Assembly: GCA_034359265.1 (NCBI GenBank)
Contig: CP136891.1
Location: forward strand, 87,810,001 to 87,874,000
Direction of reading: 5' to 3'
Length of the DNA: 64,000 nt
Origin: Canna indica
Taxonomy: Eukaryota > Streptophyta > Magnoliopsida > Zingiberales > Cannaceae
Shown: in pieces, positions 35,601 to 48,200 of the stretch
How the letters are laid out: each line of letters starts with the position of its first letter
Position numbering within the stretch: position 1 is the first letter of the stretch
Translations under genes and position numbers: made by a program
The notes under the pieces: model-generated
Told to the model about the DNA's origin: nothing
Databases searched by the model: none
The model's input: the letters and a program-made list of their open reading frames with translations, nothing else

Positions 35601-36190
35601 GACATATGTCCCAACCTTAAATGCCATAAAGAAAACTTATCATGCAGAATTGAAAGAACTTATGGTTGAGTATTGGAAGTAGCTTCAGTCATCAGATAAA
35701 GTCCATGACTTTCTCTACCAATCCCTAGAGTTTTCTTGGTAGTAAGGTCCTGGATGTAACAGTGAGTGGCATCAAAGGTTACTAAGCAGTTCAAATCCTT
35801 TGTAATTTTGCTAATAGACAATAGGTTAAATTGAAAAGAAGGTACTACTAGGACATGCTTAATTGAGAGGTGATCATTTATGAAAGCATTTTCTATATAA
35901 GACACAGGGGTTTTGGTACCATTCGGCAAAGCAACAAACTCAGGTTTAGCAGGTTTGGTGGGTTCATGCAATTGGGTATCAGTTGTGGATATGTGGTCTG
36001 TGGTACCACTAGTCCACTATCCAAAATCCAAGTATGAGTGCTTTTATTTGTCAAAAAACAAATATTGTTACTTGCGCAATTGGTCATCTGACTTCCTATC
36101 GCTCCTGCTGAGGTCTCTCCATTGATCAAGCTCATAAGAGTGTTAAGTTGCTTCTCAGTGAAGCCTGTTTCAGATTCATTCATCACTGAT
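32693..36190 (-). pseudogene. pol: copia pol: protease, integrase, reverse transcriptase, RNase H (disrupted)
   Basis: Read on the minus strand from high to low coordinates. The protease region (about 36100-35660) has WILDSG, with the usual next residues altered. Integrase (about 35550-34890) shows LMHCDIWGPF, IVDDYSRSCW, FRTENGEEF and PYTPQQNAVVERKH. RT (about 34070-33615) shows DTFAPVSRFTTVR, QLDINNGYLHGDL, NAIYGLRQAG and the catalytic YIDDLVLTG. RNase H (about 33110-32650) shows SSAESELRSMS and LFCDNLSSIHI. Stops and frameshifts separate nearly every block, for example around 35505, 34880, 33840 and 33600. Confidence 0.9.
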
Positions 36191-37160
36191 GGGCTTTCAC
36201 TCTTGTCGCCAGAACTATTATCCTGAATTTTATTAATTTTCTGTATGTTACAAGCTGCCTTCTGCTTGACACGTGGTTCCCAAAATTTCGATTTTCCCTT
36301 GAAAGATTTCTGGTTCGAGGGATAACCATGCAACTTGAAGCACTGATCTCTTGTGTGTCATGATCTTCCACAGTAATCACATTCTCTGTCCTTTTTAGGT
36401 GGAGCACTTTTGTACTTCGAATTGAACCCAAAATTGAAGTGCGAGCTCTTTAGAGCTATTGACTCTATATTGTTGGTTCCCACCGAAGCAATCTCCCTCT
36501 GTTTTTCCTCCTGTTCAATCATGGAGTAGGCCTGTTCTATGCTCGAGAGAGGCTTCATGAGTAGGATTTGCCCCCTCACGCTTACATAATTCTCATTCAA
36601 ACCCATGAGAAATTGTCTCGGCCTTCTCTTCTCATCATTTATGATTCCAGCCATACAACAACATCTATCTTCGAACTCAACTGAATCCAATTCGTCCCAT
36701 AAGGACTTCAGCTGGGTATAATATGTTGACACTGTCATGTTACCTTGCATTGTGGTTGCTAATCTGAGGCTCAACCTCAAAAATGTGTGGCTCATTGCTC
36801 TTGCCGAATCGGATTTCCAAGTCTCCCCACATATTCTCAGCAGTTTTCGCGTACAATACACTATTGACCAGGTCTTGGCTCATGGATTGAGTGATCCAAG
36901 ACCTGACCATATCATTGTAGCGCCTTCATTGGACGAAAAAAGGGGATTCAGACCCAGGGTTTCTCACACTGCCGTCTATGAAGCCCAGTTTATTCTTGGC
37001 GGATAACGCCGTTAGCATGGGCTCCTTCCAAGATAGGTAGTTCGCACTTCCTACCAGTTGAATCGATATTAGGCTTGTATCTGGATGATCACTGCTGCTA
37101 AGCGTCATCAAATCATCCACTGATGAGATAACATCGTCTCTTTCATTGGACACACTTTCC
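36191..37160 (-). pseudogene. gag: copia gag (disrupted)
   Basis: On the minus strand the capsid starts MESVSNERDDVISS (37160) with SANYLSWKEPMLTAL. It breaks near 36930 and continues through TMQGNMTVSTYYTQLKSLWD (about 36750-36690) to the nucleocapsid. A single CCHC knuckle begins CDYCGRS but is interrupted by a stop at about 36360 and resumes as HGYP downstream. This is the UBN2-type gag of plant copia elements. Confidence 0.85.
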
Positions 37161-37360
37161 ATCTCGAATTGGGGCGATCTCAAATCAATCGATTCAAACT
37201 AAGTAAAGACAATGCAAAATGCTACATTCAATTGCCGATTCGCTTAGATCTCAGTTTGCAGGAGCCCGATTGATCTGATCGGCAACTGAAGCTAATGCCA
37301 AGCAGTCTGATGTGATCCGGACGATCGTCGACTATCGCACCCCATGATCCGATCGTCGTC

Positions 37361-37372
37361 GCTCTGATACCA
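37361..37372 (-). other. Primer-binding site of the copia element
   Basis: Minus-strand TGGTATCAGAGC directly abutting the 5' LTR; initiator tRNA-Met type. Confidence 0.9.
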
Positions 37373-37769
37373 TGTTGCGATTTGAAGACAGATCAAGAGG
37401 CAATCAATTGAGAGTAAAACAAAATCCTCTAATTTTCTGTAAACGAGCATAAGCTCTGAAAACATGAACAATAACATGTCTCTGCTGCGATTGCAGCTTA
37501 ACAATCTAGAAAATGCAAAAATTGGTCCAAAAACTAAATTGAAGAGCTAGCTTACTAACCGCATCGAACTGGCTTATATACCTAATTCAAAAAGAAAACA
37601 AAATTACCTCAATGCCCTTTATTTAACTAACTTACCAACTGCATGGCTTATTACAATTCTACCACCTTCTTCCTTATCTTTTCGATGGATTGAAGCTGAG
37701 GTTGCTTGAGTCATTTACAACTTAAATACTGACTTCCTTCGAACTCTCTGATTTCACCATTCTGCAACA
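37373..37769 (-). repeat. 5' LTR of the copia element
   Basis: 397 bp, TGTTGCGATTTGAAGACAG to CATTCTGCAACA in plus-strand reading. It is near-identical to 32283-32682, including a 3-bp length difference near the end. Confidence 0.92.
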
Positions 37770-37774
37770 GTATG

Positions 37775-38165
37775 TGCCAGTTTAGATTACCTAGCAGTTT
37801 CAAGGTCAAGAAGAAAACTAGATCCTGATGTCCCAGCGGGCAAGAAAATATCACAAGCGTACTATTTGTCAATGAGGGTCCGAGAAGAAGATGGGCTGAG
37901 TTGGGCCAACACTTTATGACTGTCCATAATGGAGGCGGCTTTCTTCCCAATGACACATGCAAAGCAGTGAGAGGAAAGCAAAAGTGTATTTGATGTGTAA
38001 GCAGCTAAAAAAGCTTGCAGTCAGATACTCGTATATATTGATTATTGATAGCTCAACAGACATCAACCCCCACTCCACATCCACATCCACATCCAAGTCG
38101 CATCTGCCATTAATTTCCTACTCATTCGTCTACTAGTGTCTTCAATTCCCTATCCTCCACTCCTT

Positions 38166-38212
<47 letters not shown>

Positions 38213-38231
38213 GATTTTTGCATCTCTCTCC
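37775..38231 (+). promoter_or_regulatory. Promoter and 5' UTR of the PDCB-like gene, with a (CT)n tract
   Basis: Upstream DNA between the copia insertion and the ATG at 38232. A perfect CT run of about 21 units (38169-38211) lies 20 bp before the start codon, so it is probably in the leader or at the transcription start. CT/GA runs are binding sites for plant BBR/BPC GAGA factors, but function here is inference. The copia element ends only about 460 bp before the ATG. Confidence 0.5.
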
Positions 38232-39328
38232 ATGTCCATGGCTTCTCTGGCCTTTGCAGTTCTCATGCTGACCATGTTTGGTGCATCAGGTAAGCTTTTA
38301 ATTAGATCACTTGATCTCTCATGTTTTACAATCTGACAACACTTTCTTTTTTAGTATCCTTTGTTGGTTTGTGGTTTCTTCTCTTTACATCATCTAAAGC
38401 TCCAATTCTACAAACTATTTTTCCATAGTTCATACACTTTTCTTCCCAAAATAAGTTATTCTGGGGGATCAAATAGGTGCATAATCAGAGAACAAGAAGC
38501 AAAGTATTGTATTATCAGACTTAGGATGACCCTTTATGTTTCCTTAAAGAAACTGCAACATTTTTCTGGTGGCAGAGGCTGCTTGGTGTATTTGTAAGCA
38601 GGGGCTGAGTGATTCTGCTCTCCAGAAGGCACTAGACTATGCTTGTGGAGCAGGGGCTGATTGCACACCTATTCTCCAGAATGGAGCTTGTTATAGTCCC
38701 AACACAGTGAGAGACCATTGCTCTTATGCTGTTAACAGCTACTACCAGAGAAAGGGGCAGACACAAGATGCTTGTGATTTCTCAGGCACTGCTACTACAA
38801 CCACGCAGGATCCAAGTAATCTCTTCTCTTCCAAGGCACCTCCCCATAGAAATCATTAAATTGAAGCACTAATCTTGGCATGATACGATTACTTGCAGGC
38901 TATTCTGGTTGCACTTTCCCTGCCACTTCCAGGTTTCCATCTATTTGAGCTTCATCTTCATCATCATCAAAGAATATTATGAGTGATATAATTATCAGTG
39001 CAAAAGCATGAAAAATTATGAACATATAGCCCTTTTGCAGTAAAATCAAATAAAGGGAAAATGCTTTGCTGAATTGTTTCAATGGTGGCCAAGTGCCCAA
39101 ATTATTGTCTGAACATGCTTTTCTTCCTGCAGTGCTGCAGGCACAGGTTCTTCACGAGGAACAAACACCAGCTCACCCGGCACCTTCACTCCAAACACTG
39201 GAGGGTTTGGGAGTTTGGGGCCCACAAGTAGCATCTCCACTGAACTTGGCCATGGGATTCACCTAAAGGCGGGGATGGGTTATCTCCTCCTCACTGTCAT
39301 TTCCTCAGGCACAGTTCTGTTGGGTTGA
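38232..39328 (+). CDS. X8-domain, probably GPI-anchored, callose-binding protein (PDCB-like)
   Basis: Small secreted protein of the PDCB family; members bind callose at the plasmodesmal neck. Exons: 38232-38289, 38576-38815, 38899-38932, 39133-39328; all junctions are GT..AG and the frame stays open for 175 aa. Residues 1-19 form a signal peptide (MSMASLAFAVLMLTMFGAS). The X8 (CBM43) domain spans about 21-104, beginning AAWCICKQGLSDSALQ, with eight cysteines (24, 26, 43, 49, 58, 68, 86, 104) and the NGACYSPN and CSYAVNSYYQ signatures. A Ser/Thr/Gly-rich linker follows. The last about 16 residues (GYLLLTVISSGTVLLG) are hydrophobic, as in a GPI-attachment signal. No glucanase catalytic domain is present. 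The plasmodesmal location is inferred from the family. Confidence 0.9.
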
Positions 39329-39849
39329 GCAAAAGCTTCTTATGGCTTCAATGATAGTCAGATGCTGAGTATTTGAGGGCTGATGGCTGTGAAAAAAGCT
39401 TGTGTTAATACATGATGGGAAGCAGAATTGAGTCCATTTTGACAATTTGTTAAATCATTGATATGTTCTATATTATGAGTGATGTGTTGTTGATGGGCAT
39501 GCATGTATTGCTTCTTATTGTCAACCAAGTGTTTGTCTTTGGCAATTTTCAAGATTGTCATGCTTGCAGATGTGATTAATAATGGAATAGTACCTCAAGA
39601 AACATTAATGGTTGGATCCCCCAACTGAAGTGTCTAAGCATTGAGAAGATGTTGCCAAATCACATACTCACAAAGTCATGATGGATGTGGCTCAAGATTG
39701 AAAACAATCTTAATTAAATGCACATTGATACTTGATAGTGATATAAATTGACTGAAATTAATAAATACCCAACAGGACAAAACATGCATTGCTAGAATAG
39801 CAATTCCATGATAGAGTACAGAGCTATCTAGTTGTTGGATAGAAGAATG
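39329..39849 (+). other. 3' UTR and flank of the PDCB-like gene
   Basis: Contains the likely 3' UTR; an AATAATGGAATAG stretch near 39580 is one possible poly(A) region. No other feature is seen before the MITE. Confidence 0.4.
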
Positions 39850-39857
39850 ATAATATT

Positions 39858-40263
39858 TAGAGGGTGAGTGGGTTTCGGTATTTTGCATTTTCATTATACT
39901 CAAATTATATTTTGTATAGGATATGTTTTTAGGTTTTGAACCCGGATTTTACCATGTTAGGATATGGAATCGGATCCTATCCGAAATCTGTGGGGTAGTA
40001 CAAGTTTCAGATACCTGTTGGAATATCTAAATGATAGGTTCTAGGGTACAGATTTTGGGTATCATGTTGGAATCTATATCCTAGAACATGTTCATAGGTT
40101 TCGGGTACCGATTCTGGATACTCGATGTGTTGGATCCGGAACAAGTATTAGTTTCTTAAGTTTTGTCCCGGATCCTACCCAAATTTAATTCGGATCTAGC
40201 CAGATCCTACTCGATTGGGTAGGTTTCAATCGGTTCCGAGTCTATTCGATACACACACCCCTA
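39858..40263. mobile_element. hAT-type MITE, 406 bp
   Basis: Left end TAGAGGGTGAGTGGG against the reverse complement of the right end, TAGGGGTGTGTGTAT. The flanking octamers ATAATATT (39850-39857) and GTAATATT (40264-40271) match at 7 of 8. The interior is made of repeated GGATCCGG/GGGTACCG-like self-complementary words. Non-coding. Confidence 0.7.
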
Positions 40264-40271
40264 GTAATATT

Positions 40272-40690
40272 CATAGGTGTATTATTGAGCTAAATTCTGT
40301 CACCCATTAGAAGGCAAATTTCTTTAATAAATATATTTATGCCACTCATTAGAGTAAAATTTCCCCAAGCATGAAGCACACACAAAAATGCTAAAAACAT
40401 AATTTAGCGACTGGAGTCGCGAAATAAACCATGATTGAAGCTGTGACGTTGGATCTATGTTAGAGGCAGCATGGATGTCCACCACGTCATTAGTTTTGTC
40501 TTAAGTTGTGTCTCGAGTTGCAGCACTAGATGAAATGTGGTCTTACTCTTGCCACTAGGGATGAGTGGTATATTTTACATCGCTCTAAATGAAAAAACCC
40601 AACTATTCTCGTGTCTTTTTTTGTCGGAAAAGCGTGACTAAGAAAATAATTGTCTCCTCGGAGCATTTTCAAATGATAATTCCAACTTTC
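40272..40690. other. Intergenic DNA
   Basis: No gene seen. A TAGGGATGAGTGG stretch near 40557 resembles a MITE end, but no partner end was found. Confidence 0.4.
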
Positions 40691-40832
40691 ATGACATATT
40701 CGATCTCATGGCTATTCTCTACTAACTACAAGAATATTGGTACTCTCTATTTAATCTTCTATGCCATTGCTGGAGTTATGGGTGCATGCTTAGTACCTAT
40801 TCATATGGGATTAATTGACCCAATGAACTCAA
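40691..40832 (+). pseudogene. cox1: Nuclear relic of mitochondrial cox1 (5' end)
   Basis: The plus frame reads ATG, then [17 protein letters not shown] followed by [10 protein letters not shown]. This aligns with the conserved N-terminus of mitochondrial cytochrome c oxidase subunit 1, including the position of the start codon about six residues before WLFSTN. Similarity fades after about 40 residues. It is a short, diverged nuclear copy of mitochondrial DNA and is not functional. Confidence 0.75.
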
Positions 40833-41500
40833 GAGGATCTAGGGTTTTAGGGTATATGTTTCAAATTTTGGAATTCGATAAGTCAATTATTTATGTTTTT
40901 AATTATTTTATAAAATATTATATTATCAATTTTTTTATTTAAATGGATAAACCCGACTATTCGATTCGACCCGACCTAATTTGAGTCAGGTTTGAGATAT
41001 GAAGAATCTTGAACTCAGAGCCGATCTAATCCGATTACACTTGATTGAATTAGGCTGGATTAATTTTTTCTTTAAACTCAACCCGATCCAACCCATCAAT
41101 AGCCTTGTGACCCGATCAAAATGTGGATTGGAGGTCAACGTGGAATATTTCAATATCGCATCTGGGCTGTTCACGCGTACGTGCTCGTAAGGACAACCAC
41201 CAATCTCAGATATGAAGGGCTCTCCATCTCCTAACCTCAATAATTTATTTATTTTTATTTAAAAAATGATTTTATAACACAATTATTATAAAATATAAAT
41301 ACGATAATATACACACAAAGCATATTATAAGACGTACAAATGTACAATGACGTAGAAGGTGCACAAAACGCTACAATTAAAAATTGAACCTAAAATCTAA
41401 ATAATAAACCCAGATGTTACTACCACAGCACAAGCGGGTTCACCTAACCTCAATAGTTTAATTCCATTAACAAATCCCCTGCATCCTCTATTGCAAAGTG
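40833..41500. other. Intergenic DNA with MITE-like fragments
   Basis: 40940-41110 contains TCGACCCGACC and AACCCGATCC words like the hAT-type MITE interiors, but no paired ends. The rest is AT-rich. Confidence 0.35.
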
Positions 41501-42267
41501 TTATCTGCAATACTGCAACTCATCCTTCCTCGTTCGAGGTTGCATCATCCGGTCAAGATTAATTTGAGATGCGGACGAAGTCGCATTTTGGTGGTTTTCT
41601 ACGCACGGAGCAAGGGTTGATGCAGGGGATCCTTTGCGTCACCTTCGCCGGTGCCAGCAAGGATCGACGAGAAGAGAAGCGACTCGCCTTGATAACTCTT
41701 GCGACTTCTCGTCTTTCCCCAATTGATTAGGTTCGGAGATATTGATTTCCCTACTAAATCTTTGTTTTCTCTCTTTCTTTCCCTCTTTGGTCGAAGTGCA
41801 TCGAACTTCTCAGCCGCTCCACCTTGCATCTCGGTTTAAAATTCGGGTCTGTCATCGGTAACATTTTTTTGACCATTTTGCAGGCGATCTTTTTTAGCAT
41901 TCTCTCGTCGATTTCTGTAGTTTGGGTACAGATTCCAAACATTGAAGTTTTAACTCTACTTTTGGTTGGTTTCTTGTCAATTGTTTGCTTTGTACGTCCC
42001 CCGGATGCCTTTCTTTCGCAAATAGACTGCTAAACTCAAGTGACTCAACTATGTCCGTGCGATAGATACTTTTTAATTTCTCTCAGTGGGTTTCTATTAA
42101 TTTCTTAAGAAAAAAAGAGTTTTTTTTGGCTTTGCATGTTGAAATTTGAAACGGATGGTCATTTATACTTTGTTATTTACGTCTTTCTTTGGTAGATACT
42201 CAGTTTTGAAGTATCGTTTCTTGATTTTTTTGCCCAATTCTTAATAAATATCTGCAGGAGCTTGGGC
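41501..42267 (+). promoter_or_regulatory. Probable promoter, leader exon and 5' UTR intron of the PAP gene
   Basis: A GC-richer, CT-rich stretch at about 41560-41830 looks like a transcribed leader. An acceptor-like TCTGCAG at 42251-42257, ten bases before the ATG, suggests an intron in the 5' UTR. The leader's donor is not fixed. Confidence 0.4.
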
Positions 42268-45200
42268 ATGATGGGGTTGCATTTTTTGACATTGTTGGCA
42301 ATTGTACTGGCCTCGTTTTGCTGGTGTACTTCGGCCGATAGTGGGGAACAGCCTCTGTCAAAAATTGCTATTCATAAAACTACGTTGGCTACAGTTGTCT
42401 CTGCTCGTATCAGCGTTTACCCTTTGGTTCTCGGATTGAAGGTATGCCTTCCAAAATTTGTGTTAGATGCTCTGGAACTTTGCTATGTTTTGATCTTATA
42501 AATCATGAACTTTACATTTTGACTCATGGTGTTATAGAGTAATTCTAGGTCTAAAAATCTATTTCTAAGAATCTATAGAGTAATTGGGTTGCCAATTGGT
42601 TTTACCAAATCAAGTTCCAGACTTCCAGGTATTTGATTTAAAGAGTGGACGAGCAGCATGCAAATATGGTCTTGCTAGATTCTTTGATAATCTAACTATA
42701 TATATCAGGGGATGAGATATTAATATATCATGCAATTGAAATACTTATTGGATTACTAGATTGAAGTTCATATTTTTTTCTCTCTCCCTTTTTTTTGAGG
42801 GGAGAAGTTTGTGTTTTCTGTATGGCTAAAATTGGATCACATCTAACCTATTTCTGATGCATTGACCGATTGGTGCATTTGAAGGTATGAGATGCCAATA
42901 TATCACACAATCCCTTCAAGACTAGACAACTAGTTCCTAACTTATGTGATCTTGCATAAAGCAGAAGATGCTACTCTGATGAATTGCTAATATAATGTAG
43001 TATGCAAACTTTTGAGTATTCCATTAGTGACCAACTACTTGTAGATTTCTAGTGCTTATGGGATTGAAAAACTTGTAGAGGATAATATTGTTGAAAACGG
43101 GGCAAAAATATGCATTTTGTTTCAGACCTGAGTAGACCTAATTATCTATCTTGTCGCAGGGTCAGTCGAGTGAGTGGGTTACTGTGGAATACAGCCACCC
43201 AACTCCATCAAATGAGGACTGGATAGGGGTCTTTTCTCCTGCAAATTTGAGGTAAAACACTTATTAAACATGCATTTTATATTCATTGTTTTTTTTCAAG
43301 CTGCAAAAAAGTGCAAACAACTTTTTCATATGCCCAAGATCTTTTAGCTTAAGTCTTTGTGTAGGCGTGGATGTTTATATTAATTGTAAATTGAGAAGTT
43401 TCTTTGACAAGTTGAAAAGTGAAGGAAGATAACAAGTGAAGGCCTTGAACTTGTAATGGTTCAAGAAAGTTAGATCTGATAATTTTCATGCTTTAATTTT
43501 CAGTGCGACAATTTGTGAGCCAGAAGATGGGAAAGAATATGAACCGCTACTATGTACAGCCCCCATTAAGGTTGGTAGTTTCTTTATATGCTGTTTTTTC
43601 TATTAGATTGTTGGAATTAAAATTTTTATGTAATCTTCCTTGTTGTATAATAACTGTCCAGATAATGAGATATATACTTGTTTCTTAGGTATCACTTCGC
43701 AAATTGTTATATCTTCTTTGATGTTGTTGCATAATAGCTGTTGATATATTTACTTGTTCCTGCAGTATCAGTTTGCAAGTTACAAAAATGAACATTACAA
43801 CAACACTGGAAGGGGATCTATGAAGCTTCAATTAATAAATCAAAGGGCAGACTTTTCTTTTGTACTATTCTCCGGCGGCCTTTCAAATGTATGCCACCAA
43901 ATGAATATTCTGATAGTTGTATCTAACATTTTTTCTTTTAAACAGAGTAAGCATTGCCTTTTTCACTCCAAATTCTTCATTATATTAAAGACTAGCCTAA
44001 GATTTTTGGTTGGGGGGGTTTTGAAGTTAGAAATGAGAATGATACCCATACCTGGTGTTAGGTTGGAGGATTTTGACAATATTGGTATGAGCATCATTCC
44101 AAAAATACCCAATCCCTAAGATACCCATACCTGGTGTTAGGCTTAGGCTGGAGGATTTTGACAATATAGGTATGAGCATCATTCCAAAAATACCCAAAAC
44201 CCCTTTAGGGAATCATTCCACCTCTCAAATCTCATGCCTAAATCTCAAGCGTCCCACATTTATAAATTATATTTTAAAATAAATTTTATTTTTATTCTTT
44301 TATTAATAAAACATATTCTTTAAAATTAAATTAACATTAAGTAAATAAAAAGGCTAACAATAGTATATATTGCATTTAAGTTTTTTAATTCACAAATTTT
44401 ATATTTTAGTCCATCATAAAGTAGATATTTCTATAGTGACAAATTATAATCAAGTAAAAATTGTGAAAATACTATATTTTGCATTTAACTCCTCTATTTT
44501 TATAAAATTTATATTTTAGTCATTTATTAATAAAAATTGCATATTTTTAAAATTAAGCTAATAAAAAATGATAAAATAATAAAATAATAAAATAATAAAA
44601 TTTTCATCTAATTCCTTTAATTTATTAATACGATATTTTAGTTTTGTATTAACAGAAAAGTATAATTTCCACTTTAATCCTCTACTTTTCAACTTTATAT
44701 TTTAGTCTTTATCAATAAGATTTTACGTATAAAACTTAAGTAAACATAAATGTTAAAGATACTATATTTTGTTTTTAAGTCCTTAAATTTGTAAATTTTA
44801 CATTTTAGTCATTTATCAATAAAAGGTACTTATTTAAAATAATGAATTAAAATTAAATACAAAATAGCGATATAATATATTTTGCACTTATGTCCTTAAT
44901 GTTTTGTTTTTAATAATAACTGTGCCTTTGTGAAAAAATCCTACTTTTAAAGGTATTTTATTTGATTTGGTAACATATTAAATTTTTACAAAAAATATTA
45001 ACAAATTCCCATTTCTAGGTGTTTCTAATCCAGATAGACAGATAGACAGTTTGACTATAACAAATTTAAGTTATTGCATGAAGATCTCATAAATTTGGAT
45101 TGGAAATGGATAAATATCTAAATTATAATCAAATCTCTTAGAATCTATCAAACAACATATGATCTTGCCACCAGAACAAATAAGAATGCGGTCTTGCATA

Positions 45201-48200
45201 GATCTATGCACTGACAAATTAACAACATAGCTAATATCACATTCACAACCCTGACAATCATTTTCTTTTTCCAATTATGCTTTCATAGACTTGGTCCAAA
45301 GTTCAAAAAAATTTCTGATTTTTTTTTTAAGCCAAGAAGATTGTATATTGCTAATCCAAATGGCTCATGCTTTGGGTATAATAGCCAAAGCTTGTTGCAG
45401 TCTCTAATTCCATCAGTTTTGCAAATCCAAAGGCACCTGTTTATCCTCGTATAGCTCAAGGAAAATCTTGGAATGAGGTAAGTTCCATCTTTTACATTTC
45501 CAATATTTCTTAATTTCAATTGCACTGTCATACTGACTTTCTGCTTGAATTGGCACAAACCTTGAGTGCTTGCTTGAAAAGTTGGAAGGAACTGAAATTG
45601 TTGTTACTAACATTCTGAATGCTAAATTGAAGTTCTGAAAGCATTTGTTTAACTTATTAATGAATGTGATTGACATGCTCACATGGAACTTTGCTTGCTT
45701 TTTTCATACAAAGTAGCAAGCTAAAATAGACATCAATATAGCAATCACTTAGACATGCATGATATAATTTTTCTAGAAAATTAACTCATACTTAAGAATT
45801 TATGGTTTTTGCTGATTCTGCCACTGGAGATGTACTTAAATAACTTGGACACTTCAAGACATCTCTTTCTCTGGATAAGTTCACTACTCAGTGTCATTTT
45901 TGGATTGCATGGATCTAACAATCTGAAAGATGACACAAAATTTAAACTCAAAACATGACGTATGATTCTTTTTCACTATTTTAAGGGTGATAAAACTATT
46001 TTGGTCAGCATTAAATAAAATAACATGTTACTTGGCATGCACTTTTGCAATTTAATCATGGATCACAGGAATTAGCTAATAGATGTTAATCATGTTATAC
46101 CCAAAATTAGTTAGATAATAAAGACATGCATAGGAGGAAGTGCAGTTTGAGTGCATGCCTATGATACCTTGACGTGACTCATGTTTTAATTCAAGAGAAG
46201 AAGAATTTTGTGTACTTATTATAGCCAATTAGGGCAATTTTGTAAATTGTGGAAGCAAGAAAAAATTGAAGTGTCAATTTTGCACATTGTGAAGGAAGGA
46301 TTATTTGGGTTATGCTCTGAATTAGTTTTTTTTAAAAAAATGGTGGTTCATGTAAATTGTCTTTTTTAGTTTTTGTCTGTCTTTCTTTATGTTGCATGGT
46401 TTGTACTGTTTAAATTCTCTTTTTTTAATTTTTGTCTTTCTTTCTTTCATTCGTTATGTTGCACAAGTTGTACTGCTTTCTGTTCAGAATCTGACTTGGT
46501 GTACCAAAACCAGATGGCTGTAACTTGGACAAGTGGTTATAGTACTAAAGAGGCAGTACCATTTGTGCAATGGGGTGAACTAGGAGGAACCCAAAGACGC
46601 TCACCAGCTGGGACTTTAACCTTCACTAGAAACAGCATGTGTGGTATGTATTGCCCCCTTCATTTGCTCCTACATCAACTTCCACCAGTTGATTAGCCAA
46701 TGTCTAATATCTTCATACAATTTACCATAAAATAAAAATCTAGGGGGACCTCATAAGTAGTCAATTAACATCAAGAAACATGAAAAATAATAATTATGCT
46801 ACTCCAGTTATTCCAAATGCCAATTGCAAACTGGAGGAAGCATGAATAGGCAACTGTTGCATGTGCTACTTGGTTGGCATCCTTTTGCTCCCTAAGGTGA
46901 TTGCTTAGCAAGGAAAAAGGTCAGAACCACTATAAATTTGCATGTCATGTGATGACAGCATTTATGTCGGATGAAGAATCCCTAGTTTTTGAATGTTATT
47001 TCTTGTAAGTGTTCTTAGATTGGTCTTCTTTGATGCTTCTACTTTGCTAATAGGACACTAAAATATTTTTTAGACTAGATGTGACCTTCACTTATATAGT
47101 TTGAGCCACCTAATCTATTTTCTGAAATGGCACACATTTTGTTGTTTTGTAATTTACTTTCATATGCCTTCTCTCTTACTTCTTCAGCTGTTGATGATCT
47201 GTAGGTTGTAACTTTTTTATCATCCATTTGCTAGTCGGAAAATTGGAGCAATCTAATGTATCTGGGGCACTTGATTTAACTTCTAAGAAACTTTTAACAA
47301 GTTACACCTATTTTTTGCCAAAAGAAAAAGTTACACCTGCGTCTTTAATAATTATATTGAAGGATGTGAACTTGAGGGATCAGTTTTTCATTAAATTCAC
47401 AACACTATTTGTGCTAATGAGATTTCATAAATATAAGACATTGAAAATCTTAAACTGTATACTTAAGGTTATTTTTCCTATGAGAAATGGTACACCACAC
47501 TCTAGAGCCATCCTGTCCCAGCATACTTTGCTGGTCTGACAGAGTGACAGCGGACTTGTATTACTAAGCATTGTATTTAACTCCTCTTGGCAGCATCCTA
47601 ATCCTCATCTGTATCTTCATAGCGACAATCAAAAGATTCTCATATCATCTTAATGGCTTTAGTGACACCTAATTCTTTCTCCTTTTTTTTTTCGGATTGC
47701 TGAAAATTTTGGTTCCGTTGACTTCTTTTCCTTGTATATTAAACTTCTTTCCAACTCCCTGCTCTTTCTTTAATTTTCTCATAAAGTGACCTTTAAGTGT
47801 CTAAAGTGACTCAAAATTCCTGCATGTAATGCTTTTCGGTTCCATTATAACTTTGGGTTTTAGTTGCATTGATTTTTTTTAACTATTTGTGTTTGAATAT
47901 TGTTTGTCGAACTTCCCTAAACTTCCATTTGCAGGTTCACCTGCAAGAACTGTGGGTTGGCGTGATCCTGGTTTCATCCATACAAGTTTTCTGAAGGATT
48001 TGTGGCCTAATTTAATGTATGCACACCTACGTCATTCGGGAATGCATTCCTATTGTGCTCCAATTGGGGTTTTTCCTTTCATCAATTAGTTGTCGTATTG
48101 ATATTAGGTCATCATAAAAAGAATAATGTTGTTCCAGGTATACCTACAAACTTGGGCATCGATTGTTCAATGGCTCTTATGTCTGGAGTCAGCCGTACAC

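Larger units (their letters stand above)
32278..37774 (-). mobile_element. Ty1/copia LTR retrotransposon, decayed, minus orientation
   Basis: Element 32283-37769 lies between near-identical LTRs of 400 and 397 bp. The flanking pentamers GTTTG (32278-32282) and GTATG (37770-37774) match at 4 of 5 positions. On the minus strand the order is 5' LTR, primer-binding site, gag, protease, integrase, RT, RNase H, polypurine tract, 3' LTR. Integrase before RT defines copia. The coding region is broken into many frames. The two LTRs differ at roughly twenty positions by eye, about 5 percent, so the insertion is not recent. Confidence 0.93.
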
